From Acidobacteriota bacterium (GTDB lineage: Bacteria > Acidobacteriota > Thermoanaerobaculia > Thermoanaerobaculales > Thermoanaerobaculaceae), in assembly GCA_016213675.1 (NCBI GenBank), contig JACQZW010000072.1:1-64000 (forward strand): DNA of 64,000 nt, given 5' to 3'. Each line of letters opens with the position of its first letter. The stretch's first letter is position 1. The notes below the pieces were generated by a model that ran no database searches, was not told the origin of the DNA, and worked only from the letters and a program-made list of their open reading frames with translations. Of this stretch, positions 42,724-50,656 are shown piece by piece. A program made the translations under genes and the position numbers.

Positions 42724-43710
42724 TCACAGCCAACCCTCGGCGAGCGCCTGGCGGGCGTGATACGTGATGATGATGTCGGCGCCGGCGCGGCGGAACGCGT
42801 GCAGGTTCTCCATCGTGACGGTCCGCTCGTCGATCCACCCGCGTAACGCGGCGGCCTTGACCATCGAGTACTCGCCGGAGACGTTGTAGACGGCGAGCGG
42901 CTGGTCGAACCCCGCGCGGATCTCGGCGAGCACGTCGAGGTAGGCGAGGCCCGGCTTGACCATCAGGATGTCGGCCCCCTCCTCGATGTCGAGCTGCGCC
43001 TCGAGGACCGCCTCGCGCTTGTTGCGGGAGTCCATCTGGTACGACTTGCGGTCGCCGAACTGCGGCGCCGAGTGGGCGGCCTCGCGGAACGGGCCGTAGT
43101 AGCCCGACGCGTACTTGCACGAGTAGCTCATGATCGGCGTGTCGACGAGCCCGGCGTCGTCGAGCGCCTCGCGGATCGCGAGGACGCGCCCGTCCATCAT
43201 GTCCGACGGGGCCACGACGTCGGCGCCGGCCGCGGCGTGGGCGACGGCCATCCGCGCCAGGTGCTCGAGGGACGGGTCGTTGGCGACCCGGCCGGCCTCG
43301 ATCACGCCGCAATGCCCGTGGTCGGTGTAAGCGCACAGGCAGACGTCGGTCATGATCACGAGATCGTTGCCGAAACGCCTTTTCAGCGACGCGACGGCCT
43401 GCGGAACCAGGGCGTCCTCGCCGTACGACGCGCGGCCGTCGCCGTGCTTCGGCTCGGAGTCATCGGGGACTCCGAAGAGCAGCACCGAGCGGATGCCGAG
43501 CGCGATGTCCGCCTCGATGGTCTTCGCCAGGGCGTCGACCCCCTCGCGGCGGATCCCCGGCATGGCGTCGATCTCCTGGACCTCGCCGGGCTTGCGCAGG
43601 ACGAAGTGCGGCATCACGAACATCCGCGGGTCGAGCCGCGCCTCGGCGACGAGGTCGCGCAGGCGGGGGTTGAAGCGCAGGCGACGGGGTCTCACGAGCA
43701 GATCTGACAT
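42724..43710 (-). CDS. hemB: Delta-aminolevulinic acid dehydratase (porphobilinogen synthase)
   Basis: 328 residues from ATG 43710 with GGAGGAG 3 nt upstream; overlaps hemD by 19 bp. Zinc ligands in DVCLCAYTDHGHCG mark the zinc-dependent type. Schiff-base lysines lie in SYSCKYASGYYGPFREAA and ILMVKPGLAYLD. Condenses two aminolevulinate molecules to porphobilinogen. N-terminal LRFNPRLRDLVAEARLDP is typical. Confidence 0.96.
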   Translation of the reverse strand: MSDLLVRPRRLRFNPRLRDLVAEARLDPRMFVMPHFVLRKPGEVQEIDAMPGIRREGVDALAKTIEADIALGIRSVLLFGVPDDSEPKHGDGRASYGEDALVPQAVASLKRRFGNDLVIMTDVCLCAYTDHGHCGVIEAGRVANDPSLEHLARMAVAHAAAGADVVAPSDMMDGRVLAIREALDDAGLVDTPIMSYSCKYASGYYGPFREAAHSAPQFGDRKSYQMDSRNKREAVLEAQLDIEEGADILMVKPGLAYLDVLAEIRAGFDQPLAVYNVSGEYSMVKAAALRGWIDERTVTMENLHAFRRAGADIIITYHARQALAEGWL

Positions 43711-44411
43711 AGCTCCTCCACGAGTGCATCTGGGGTCGGGTGGGCGAGGGTGGCCACCGCGAGGCCGAGCTCGGCGGCGGCAGCGGCGGTGGTTGCGCCC
43801 ATCGCGAGGTGGGGGACACCGGCGAACCGGCCTGCGGCGGCCGCCGCGTACGCCCGTGCCGCGCGCGGGCTCGACAACAGCACCGCCAGCGGCGGCTCGG
43901 CGGGCAGCTCGGGCAGCTCGGCGACCGGTGTCGTGTCCATGGCGTAGACGGCGACGGGGACGACGGCGCGCCGGAGCCCCTCGCCGAGCTCGTCCCGGCG
44001 GTCCCGCCCGCAGGGGTGGACGGCAGCCGCACCGCCAACGAGGCGAGCCGCCAGTTCCCCGACCAGGGCCGCGGCGCCGGCGTTCCCGGTGAGCTCCACC
44101 CTGAGGCCGACAGCCTCGGCGGCCCGGGCGGTCGCACGGCCGACGGCCGCCACCGGCAGCGTGCCGAGCGTCGGCCACAGGCCGCGCGACAGCGCGCCGC
44201 GCCGGAAGGGGTCGGCTGCCCTGGCGCTGGTCATGGCGATCATGCGCAGCGAGCCGAGCGCGGCGGCGACCCGGTCCCACCCCTCGACGTCCTCGATCGG
44301 GGCGTCGCGGAGCACCGGGTAGGCGAACGCTTCGATCGCGTGCGGGGCGAGCGCGGCCCTGATCTCATCGAGGCTGGCCTCGGAGCGCGTGACCAGGACG
44401 TAGCGGCTCAA
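43692..44411 (-). CDS. hemD: Uroporphyrinogen III synthase
   Basis: About 239 residues from TTG 44411, which overlaps the hemC stop (TTGA). Two Rossmann-like halves: YVLVTRSEASLDEIRAALAP, then MIAMTSARAADPF, and VAAVGRATARAAEAVGLRV, PPLAVLLSSPRAARAYAAAA, HLAMGATTAAAAAELGL. The family is very divergent; position between hemC and hemB confirms the call. It closes and inverts hydroxymethylbilane to uroporphyrinogen III. Confidence 0.85.
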   Translation of the reverse strand: MSRYVLVTRSEASLDEIRAALAPHAIEAFAYPVLRDAPIEDVEGWDRVAAALGSLRMIAMTSARAADPFRRGALSRGLWPTLGTLPVAAVGRATARAAEAVGLRVELTGNAGAAALVGELAARLVGGAAAVHPCGRDRRDELGEGLRRAVVPVAVYAMDTTPVAELPELPAEPPLAVLLSSPRAARAYAAAAAGRFAGVPHLAMGATTAAAAAELGLAVATLAHPTPDALVEELCQICS

Positions 44412-45325
44412 GCCGTGGCGCTCCCACCGAGCTGCGCGAGCGCCGCTGCGGCCGCAGTCTCGGCGGTGGCGCCGACGGCGGACGCCCGGCGCAGGTCGGC
44501 GCGCGTGAGCCCCTCGTCGAGGTGCCCGAGGACGGCGCGCAGCTCGATCACCGATCCGGACCGGTTGGCCAACGCGCCCAGCGGGAGGTGGCAGCCGCCG
44601 CCGAGGCCCTTGAGGAGCAAGCGCTCGGCGCGGGTGGCCTCGGCGACCAGCTCGTCGTTCAGCTTCCGGACCTCGTCCAGCGTGCGGTGATCGTTGGCGC
44701 GCACCTCGATGGCCAGGGCGCCCTGGCCGGGTGCCGGCATCAACGTGTCGACGTCCGCCCGCCACACCGTGAGCCCGTCGAGGTCGAGACCCAGGCGATC
44801 GACGCCTGCCGCGGCCAGCATGATGGCATCGTACGCGCCCTCGCGGAGCTTGCGGAGCCGGGTCGGGACGTTGCCGCGGAGCGCCCGGATGACTGTGTCG
44901 GGCTGCAGGGCCAGGGCCTGGGCGGCGCGGCGCAGCGAGGACGTCCCGATCGCCGCGCCGGGGCGGAGTCGCATGCCGCCGGTCCCACCGGCCTCCGGCC
45001 GGGCGAGGACCAGCTCGCGCGGGTCCTCGCGCTGCAGGATCGCGCCCAACACGAGCCCTTCCGGCTCGTCGGTCGGGAGGTCCTTGAGCGAGTGGACGAC
45101 GACGTCGACCCGGTCGGCCTTCAGCTCCTCCTGCAGCTCCTTGGTGAAGAACCCGCTGCCGGGCAACTCGTGGAGCGAGCGCGAGCGGTCGCGATCGCCG
45201 CTGGTCTGGACGACCACCAGGTCGCAGCCGACGCGGCACCGCTCGGTGAGCAGCGCCGCCACGCGGCGCGCCTGCCAGAGGGCGAGATCCGATCCGCGGG
45301 TCCCGATCCGCAACCTCCCCGTCAC
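44408..45325 (-). CDS. hemC: Porphobilinogen deaminase (hydroxymethylbilane synthase)
   Basis: 305 residues from GTG 45325 (GTGA overlap with hemA). Signatures: RIGTRGSDLALWQARRVA, TSGDRDR, GFFTKELQEELKADRVDVVV, HSLKDLPTDEP (catalytic Asp region nearby), GTSSLRRAAQAL and RGNVPTRLRKL. The dipyrromethane cofactor Cys is in LGGGCHLPLGA. Polymerises four porphobilinogens. Length is normal. Confidence 0.96.
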   Translation of the reverse strand: MTGRLRIGTRGSDLALWQARRVAALLTERCRVGCDLVVVQTSGDRDRSRSLHELPGSGFFTKELQEELKADRVDVVVHSLKDLPTDEPEGLVLGAILQREDPRELVLARPEAGGTGGMRLRPGAAIGTSSLRRAAQALALQPDTVIRALRGNVPTRLRKLREGAYDAIMLAAAGVDRLGLDLDGLTVWRADVDTLMPAPGQGALAIEVRANDHRTLDEVRKLNDELVAEATRAERLLLKGLGGGCHLPLGALANRSGSVIELRAVLGHLDEGLTRADLRRASAVGATAETAAAAALAQLGGSATA

Positions 45326-46569
45326 GGCTGCACCGCGTCGAGGAAGGTGTTGAGCACGTCGGTTGAGTGGTGCCAGGCGACCTCGCGCAGCCCGCGCATC
45401 GGCACCCGCACGAGGCGTTGCGACAGCCGTTCGGCCGCCTCCTCGATGGCGTCGGCCGGCAGCGTGCCGCTGTCCGCCGCGACTCTGGCCAGCTCGACGC
45501 GGGCGAGGTCGCGGAACGTCGTCACGAGCCGCCGGGCGACCGGGGAGAGCTCGTGCTCCATCACCTCGTAGGAGAGCTCCTGCAGTTGCTCCTCGACGAT
45601 TAGCTCCGACTTTGACAGCTCCTCGGCCCGGGCGCTGCGGTTCGCTTCGGCCTCGCCGCGCAGCACGGTCTGGTCGACCACCTCGATGCCGTCGACGGCG
45701 CGGCACTCGCCGCTCACGTTTGGTGGCAGGCCGAAGTCGAGGAGCAGCGCCGGGGCGAGCCGGCGGGCGACCTCGGGGGTGATGACCGGCAGCTCCGACG
45801 AGGTGGCTGCGATGACCGCGGCGAAGCCCCCGCCGTCGTCCAGCTCGCCGAGGGGCCGGTAGGTCGCGGCGTACTTGGCGGCCAGGCTGCTGCCGCGGTC
45901 GCGGGTGCGGTTGAACAGGGTGACGGCTCTCTCAGGAGCGAGCTTCCTGACCAACTCGAGCGCCTGGTTCGCCATCTCCCCGGCGCCGACGACAGCGACG
46001 GGGCCGGGGCAGGCCTCGAAGCGCGCCCGCAGCGAGCGCTCGGCCAACGAGACCAGCGACACCGGCCGACGCGACAGCATCGTCTCGGTGCGCACGCGCT
46101 TGGCGGTCCGGAACGCCTGGGTGAACAGGGTGGTCAGCCGCGGTCCGGCGACACCCGCGTCAGTTGCCATCCGGAACGCTCCCTTGACCTGGCCGAGGAC
46201 CTGAGACTCGCCGAGCATGAGGGCGTCGAGGGCCGAGGCGACGCGGAAGAGGTGGCGCGCGACCTCTCCGCCGTGCAGCATGAGGCAGCGGTCGACCTGC
46301 GGCAGGACCGACGCCCCGCGGGTCTCGGCCTCCAGCGCCATCCCGAGCGCCATGGTCAGCCTGCCCGGGCACAGCTCGCCGTCGTAGGCCAGGTACCACT
46401 CGGTCCGGTGGCAGGTCGAGACGTAGACGAGCTCCTGGACACCGAGCCGGAGCTTCAGCGCCCGCAGCAGCGTGGGGAGCTCCTCCTCCGGCAGTCTGGC
46501 CCGCCCGATCTCTTCCAGGCCGGCCCCCGTGTGGTTGCAGCCCAGCAAGACGTAACGTCGCATGCTCAT
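45322..46569 (-). CDS. hemA: Glutamyl-tRNA reductase
   Basis: 415 residues. Catalytic Cys in VYVSTCHRTEWYLAY (most relatives read STCNRTE). Also HLFRVASALDALMLGESQVLGQVKGA split over two helices, NADPH site VAVVGAGEMANQALELV, LFNRTRDRG, and a dimerisation helix at the C-terminus. First gene of the hemA-C-D-B-L-E-N-Y operon; uses Glu-tRNA(Glu), so the C5 pathway operates. Start ATG 46569; a second ATG lies two codons on. Confidence 0.95.
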   Translation of the reverse strand: MSMRRYVLLGCNHTGAGLEEIGRARLPEEELPTLLRALKLRLGVQELVYVSTCHRTEWYLAYDGELCPGRLTMALGMALEAETRGASVLPQVDRCLMLHGGEVARHLFRVASALDALMLGESQVLGQVKGAFRMATDAGVAGPRLTTLFTQAFRTAKRVRTETMLSRRPVSLVSLAERSLRARFEACPGPVAVVGAGEMANQALELVRKLAPERAVTLFNRTRDRGSSLAAKYAATYRPLGELDDGGGFAAVIAATSSELPVITPEVARRLAPALLLDFGLPPNVSGECRAVDGIEVVDQTVLRGEAEANRSARAEELSKSELIVEEQLQELSYEVMEHELSPVARRLVTTFRDLARVELARVAADSGTLPADAIEEAAERLSQRLVRVPMRGLREVAWHHSTDVLNTFLDAVQP

Positions 46570-46642
46570 GACCCCCGCGTGGATTCTGCGGCGCGGAATG
46601 TCATATGTGAAGGGCCTGCGCGTCAGGATTGTGTCGCACCAC

Positions 46643-46677
46643 TGCAACGTTATTGCAATTTCGCAATCGATTCTCAA
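46643..46677 (-). promoter_or_regulatory. Putative hemA promoter with TTGC/GCAA inverted repeats
   Basis: Minus-strand TTGAGA (46677-46672), 17 nt, AATAAC (46654-46649) is a plausible promoter. Over it lie inverted repeats: TGCAA-N5-TTGCA (46643-46657) and ATTGC-N6-GCAAT (46652-46667). This AT-rich patch stands out in a GC-rich spacer and could be an operator; the regulator is not known. Confidence 0.4.
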
Positions 46678-46727
46678 CTCAATGGCCTGAATGCCGCCAC
46701 GAAGCCGGCCGGAGCCCCGGATCGAGC

Positions 46728-46756
46728 TTGGCAAATCCGCGCGTCCGCGCTAGCTT
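46728..46756 (+). promoter_or_regulatory. Promoter of the rRNA methyltransferase gene
   Basis: TTGGCA (46728-46733), 17-nt spacer, TAGCTT (46751-46756), then 7 nt to the GTG at 46764. No Shine-Dalgarno is present, so a leaderless transcript is likely. Confidence 0.55.
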
Positions 46757-46763
46757 CGCAGGC

Positions 46764-47945
46764 GTGACGGACATCGTCGATCGACCGGGTGGGCAACTCG
46801 TCGCCACCTGTGCCCGCGGACTCGAGGGAGTCCTGCGTGGGGAGCTCGAGCGCCTCGGCCATGCGGAGGTCCGCGAGGGGCGGGGAATGGTCGAGTTCAG
46901 CGGTGGCTTTGCCGACGTGCTGCGAGCCAACCTCTGGCTGCGGTCTGCGATGCGGGTGCTCGTCCGTCTCGCGGACGGGCCGGCCGGGAGTCGGGAGGGG
47001 CTCTACCGCCTGGCGCTCGGCGTCCGCTGGGAGGAGCTCATCGGTCGCGGGCAGACGTTCGCGGTCGAGGTCGCCGGGCGCGGCGACGCGTTCGCCCACA
47101 GCACCTTTCCGGCCCTCGTCGTCAAGGACGCGATCGCCGATCGACTGCGTTCGCGCCGGGGCGAGCGCCCCGACGTCGACCGCGAACGGCCCGACGTCGT
47201 GGTCCACGCCCACCTGAGCGGAGCGCACGCGGGACTGTCCCTTGACGGAACGGGCGAGCCGCTCTCGCACCGCGGCTGGCGGCCGCGCGGGGGTCCTGCA
47301 CCCCTGGCCGAGTCGCTCGCCGCCGGGGTGCTCTTGCTCGCCGGCTACGACGGTTCGCAGCCGTTCCTCGACCCGATGTGCGGGACGGGCACGCTCGCCA
47401 TCGAGGCCGCCCTCATCGCCACCGGTTCGGCACCCGGGCTGGGCCGCCCGTTCGCCTGCGAGCGCTGGGCGACTGCCTCGGCGACAGAGGTCCGCGACCT
47501 CAGGGCCGAGGCGCGACGGCGCCGACGGCCGGCCCCGGCTCCGATCGTCGGCAGCGACGCCGATGGCCGGGCCGTGGCCGCCGGCGCGCGAAACGCCCAG
47601 GAGGCCGGCGTCGGAGCCGAGGTTCGCTTCGAGACGCGTGACGTCAGGGAGCTGCAGCCGCCCGGGGCAGGCGCCGTCATCGTCGCCAACCCGCCGTACG
47701 GGCATCGCCTCGGACGCGACAGCGACCTGGGTGGCCTCTACGCCGAGATCGGCGATGCGCTGAAGCGGCGCGCCGCCGGGTGCACCGCGTGGATCCTGGT
47801 CGGCGACCCCGAGCTGGCGAAGCGTATCGGCCTGCGCCCGAAGCGCCGCGTGGTCCTGTTCAACGGCCCGATCGAGTGCCGCCTGCTCGGGTTCGACCTG
47901 GTTCAGGGGCGGCTCCCGGCCCGGGGCGGAGCCGAAGCGACCTGA
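46764..47945 (+). CDS. THUMP-domain 23S rRNA guanine-N2 methyltransferase (RlmL N-terminal type)
   Basis: 393 residues. Residues about 10-160 hold a ferredoxin-like plus THUMP region (LVATCARGLEGVLRGELERLG, VRWEELIGRGQTFAVEVAG). The SAM-dependent domain has FLDPMCGTGTLAIEAALIAT, VGSDADGRAVAAGARNA and the catalytic NPPYGHRLG. In E. coli this fused with RlmK; here only the RlmL-type half is present. It methylates a guanine of 23S rRNA (m2G). Divergent from hemA, with a 194-bp spacer holding both promoters. Confidence 0.9.
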   Translation: MTDIVDRPGGQLVATCARGLEGVLRGELERLGHAEVREGRGMVEFSGGFADVLRANLWLRSAMRVLVRLADGPAGSREGLYRLALGVRWEELIGRGQTFAVEVAGRGDAFAHSTFPALVVKDAIADRLRSRRGERPDVDRERPDVVVHAHLSGAHAGLSLDGTGEPLSHRGWRPRGGPAPLAESLAAGVLLLAGYDGSQPFLDPMCGTGTLAIEAALIATGSAPGLGRPFACERWATASATEVRDLRAEARRRRRPAPAPIVGSDADGRAVAAGARNAQEAGVGAEVRFETRDVRELQPPGAGAVIVANPPYGHRLGRDSDLGGLYAEIGDALKRRAAGCTAWILVGDPELAKRIGLRPKRRVVLFNGPIECRLLGFDLVQGRLPARGGAEAT

Positions 47946-48003
47946 TCGGCGTGCGGTTGAGCCCGACGCCCGGGGGCTCTCGCGGTGCTATCCTTTGCGT
48001 CCC

Positions 48004-48771
48004 ATGGCGCTCGCCGTCGCCGCTCTGATCCCTGGCTTCCAGTGCGGGGCCCGCATCGGCGGTGTCGTCGCCGAAGTCCGGCGTCACGTCGATGGCGTCC
48101 TCGTCGTCGACGACGGCTCGAGCGACGCGACGGCCGAGGTGGCGTTGCGCGCCGGGGCCCGGGTCGTCCGCCACGAGGCGAACCAGGGCAAGGGCGCCGC
48201 CCTCCGTTCCGGCCTCGCGGTCCTCCTCGGTGAACCGCACACGCACGTGCTGATGCTCGACGGCGACGGCCAGCACGACCCCGCGGACATCCCGGGCTTC
48301 CTCGCGGCGGGGGCAGAGGCCGACTTCGTCCTCGGCACCCGGCTGTGGAAGCCCGAGGCGGTGCCGCGCCGCCGATTCTGGACCAACTTCCTCGGGACCC
48401 GGGCGCTCGAGCTGATGAGCGGGTACCCGCTCGAGGACTCGCAGTGCGGGTTCAGGCTGGTGGCTGCGCCGTACCTGCGCCGGATGGCACTGTTCGGCAG
48501 GCGCTACTCGGTCGACACCGAGATCCTCGTCCGCGCCGGCAGGCTGCGCGCCAGCTTCCTCCACGTCCCCGTCCAGGTGATCTACGACGGCGCCGTCTCG
48601 CACTACCGGCCGATTGCCGACACGCTGCACATCCTCGGCTCCGCGGTGCGCTTCAAGATCGACGAGGGCGACCTCCGCAGCGACCCCGGACCCGCGGCGT
48701 GGCGGCGCCTCGTGGCGGCTCCGCCGGTGCTCGTCGGCCCGACCGACACGGAAGGCCGCGCATCGGGATGA
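48004..48771 (+). CDS. Glycosyltransferase family 2
   Basis: 255 residues from ATG 48004; TATCCT lies 9 nt upstream and no Shine-Dalgarno is seen. GT-A fold: AALIPGFQCGARIGGVVAEV, VLVVDDGSSDATAEVAL, NQGKGAALRSGLAVL, HVLMLDGDGQHDPADIPGFL (metal-binding DGDGQ) and EDSQCGFRLV. Resembles polyprenyl-phosphate mannosyl/glucosyl transferases without membrane helices. Couples by ATGA to the short-chain reductase; the acceptor is unknown. Confidence 0.87.
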   Translation: MALAVAALIPGFQCGARIGGVVAEVRRHVDGVLVVDDGSSDATAEVALRAGARVVRHEANQGKGAALRSGLAVLLGEPHTHVLMLDGDGQHDPADIPGFLAAGAEADFVLGTRLWKPEAVPRRRFWTNFLGTRALELMSGYPLEDSQCGFRLVAAPYLRRMALFGRRYSVDTEILVRAGRLRASFLHVPVQVIYDGAVSHYRPIADTLHILGSAVRFKIDEGDLRSDPGPAAWRRLVAAPPVLVGPTDTEGRASG

Positions 48772-49529
48772 CCGACCCGCAGCCCCGCGACCTCCCTGGA
48801 GACGCGCCGACCGTGGTGGTCAGCGGCGGCTCCCGTGGAATCGGCCGGGCGATCGTCGAGTTGCTCGCCGCCGACGGGTACCTCGTCCACTTCCTCTATC
48901 TCAGCCGGGACGACGCGGCTGCCGAGGTCGTTGCGAGGGTGGCCGCGGCCGGCGGCCGTGCGGTCGCTCATCGCTGCGACGTCTCCGACCGCGCGGCCGT
49001 CGAAGCGACACTCGAGGTGCTGACCGCCGGCCCCATCTACGCCCTGGTCAACAACGCCGCCACCCTGCGCGACGGTCACCTCCTGCTGATGGACGAGGAG
49101 CGCTGGGACATCGTCGTGGACACCGTCCTCACGGCGGCCTACCGGCTCGCGCGCGGTTGCCTGCGGGCCATGCTCCACGCCGGACACGGCCGGATCGTCA
49201 ACGTCGGGTCGCTGTCGGGCAACCAGGGACTCGCCGGCCAGACCAACTACGCGGCGGCCAAGGGCGGGCTCGCGGCGTTCGGCCGTTCCCTGGCGCGCGA
49301 GGTCGGCCGCTACGGCATCACCGTCAACACCGTGGTGCCGGGTTGGATCGACACGGACTTGCTGGCGGCATTGCCCGAGACGCGGCGAACCAAGGCCGTC
49401 GCGTCGGTGCCCCTGGGCCGCTTCGGCACTCCGAACGAGGTTGCCCACGTCGTGCGGTTCCTGCTCTCGCCGGCGGCCAGCTACATCACGGGCTGCGCCA
49501 TCCGGGTCGACGGGGGCCTCGGCTCCTGA
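48768..49529 (+). CDS. Short-chain dehydrogenase, FabG-like 3-oxoacyl-ACP reductase
   Basis: 253 residues. NADP site VVVSGGSRGIGRAIVELLA, NNAAT (family NNAG), catalytic Ser in VNVGSLSGNQG and the YxxxK in NYAAAKGGLAAF. Ends with ITGCAIRVDGGLGS, typical of FabG. Translated with the glycosyltransferase. Such FabG/GT2 pairs occur in lipid or polyene pathways, but no acyl carrier protein or ketosynthase is present here, so the substrate is open. Confidence 0.88.
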   Translation: MTDPQPRDLPGDAPTVVVSGGSRGIGRAIVELLAADGYLVHFLYLSRDDAAAEVVARVAAAGGRAVAHRCDVSDRAAVEATLEVLTAGPIYALVNNAATLRDGHLLLMDEERWDIVVDTVLTAAYRLARGCLRAMLHAGHGRIVNVGSLSGNQGLAGQTNYAAAKGGLAAFGRSLAREVGRYGITVNTVVPGWIDTDLLAALPETRRTKAVASVPLGRFGTPNEVAHVVRFLLSPAASYITGCAIRVDGGLGS

Positions 49530-49540
49530 GAGACGGTCGG

Positions 49541-49568
49541 GCGTCGAGCGTCAAGCGTCCAGCGTCAA
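49541..49568. repeat. Heptamer tandem array (4 units of GCGTCNA)
   Basis: GCGTCGA, GCGTCAA, GCGTCCA, GCGTCAA in the convergent spacer after the reductase gene. Its reverse complement resembles the array at 49611-49638, so the two flank about 40 bp as an inverted pair. Nothing else is seen in the 170-bp spacer. Confidence 0.75.
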
Positions 49569-49610
49569 GGAAGACCCATGGCACTTCTACGGCGCGCGTT
49601 CGTGCGTCTC

Positions 49611-49638
49611 CTCGACTCTCGACCCTGAACCCTTGACC
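49611..49638. repeat. Heptamer tandem array (4 units)
   Basis: CTCGACT, CTCGACC, CTGAACC, CTTGACC, 62 bp before the end of the D-amino acid transaminase gene. Degenerate copies of one 7-bp word related in inverse orientation to the array at 49541. Confidence 0.7.
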
Positions 49639-49699
49639 GGGTGGGTGGTGGCAGTGTTTTGTGGGAAGGCCGGGGGAGAGCTGTCGGCTTCCTCGCGGG

Positions 49700-50578
49700 T
49701 CAGGGCGCCAGGGTGCCCCAGAACAGCCGCTGGAAGTGATACGCCAGTTGGAGCGAGAGGGGGCCCGCCGAGCCGCCGCTCAGCGGCCTGGAGTCGAGGC
49801 GCGAGACCGGCATCAGGAGCATGGTCGTCGAGGCCAGGAACACCTCGTCGGCGGTCGCCAGGTCGGAGAGGGTCAACGGCTGCACGCGGTACCGGATCCC
49901 CAGCTCGGCGCAGATCTCCTGCACCACGACGGCGCTGACCCCGGGCAGGATGCGCTGGGTCCTCGGAGGCGTCGTGACCGCCCGGGCCTTCACGGCGAAG
50001 ACCGTGCTGGAAGCCCCCTCGTTGACGAACCCGTCGCGCCCGACGAAGATCGCCTCGGCGGCGCCGCGTTCGGCCGCCTCGCGCTTGGCCAGGACCGCGG
50101 GCAGGAGCATGACGGTCTTCAGGTTGCACCGGTGCCAGCGTGATTCCGGGACGGTGATCACGGCGATGCCCCGGGCTGCGTCCGCCGGGGCGGGGAAGTC
50201 GAACGCTCGGAGATAGGCGAAGAAGCAGGGAAGCGTCTGGTCGCCGGCGAGGTGCGCGCGGGGAGCCGTCCCGCCGGTGATCTGGGCGTAGAGGATCGCG
50301 GTACGCAGGCGCTCGCGGCGGTGGAGCTGCTCGACGATGTGCTGCCACACCGGCGCCGCCGGGACGCCTGCCTCGAGGCCGAGCTCGCGCGCCCCGGCCA
50401 ACATGCGGTCGACGTGCTCGGCGAGACGGAACGGTTGGCCGCCGGTGACCGCCACGACCTCGTAGAGCGCCTCGCCGAACTGCAGCCCGCGGTCCTCGAC
50501 CGGGACGCGCGCCTCGGCGAACGGCACGAGCCGCCCGTCGAACCACGCCCACTCCGGGGTGCGCCCCTGCACGGTCAC
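49700..50578 (-). CDS. Class IV aminotransferase, probably D-amino acid transaminase
   Basis: 292 residues. Fold type IV PLP enzyme: FDGRLVPFAEARVPVEDRGL, FGEALYEVVAVTGGQPFRLAEH, PLP lysine in RCNLKTVMLLPAVLAKREA, and VNEGASSTVFAV with the PLP-contacting Glu. Overall closest to D-alanine transaminase (Dat) rather than branched-chain enzymes, so a role in D-Ala/D-Glu supply for peptidoglycan is plausible; aminodeoxychorismate lyase is a less likely alternative. GTG start with TACACT 6 nt upstream. Confidence 0.82.
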   Translation of the reverse strand: MTVQGRTPEWAWFDGRLVPFAEARVPVEDRGLQFGEALYEVVAVTGGQPFRLAEHVDRMLAGARELGLEAGVPAAPVWQHIVEQLHRRERLRTAILYAQITGGTAPRAHLAGDQTLPCFFAYLRAFDFPAPADAARGIAVITVPESRWHRCNLKTVMLLPAVLAKREAAERGAAEAIFVGRDGFVNEGASSTVFAVKARAVTTPPRTQRILPGVSAVVVQEICAELGIRYRVQPLTLSDLATADEVFLASTTMLLMPVSRLDSRPLSGGSAGPLSLQLAYHFQRLFWGTLAP

Positions 50579-50656
50579 GGGGAAAGTGTACTGCGGCGCA
50601 CTCCTCCGTGACGGGGTCCCGAGGGTGGGTTATTCTCGGCCGCGACGGAGGAGCTC

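Noticed and set aside
46570..46763. tRNA or small RNA in the hemA/methyltransferase spacer
   Set aside because: No cloverleaf or TTCGA arm is seen; the spacer is accounted for by divergent promoters and inverted repeats.
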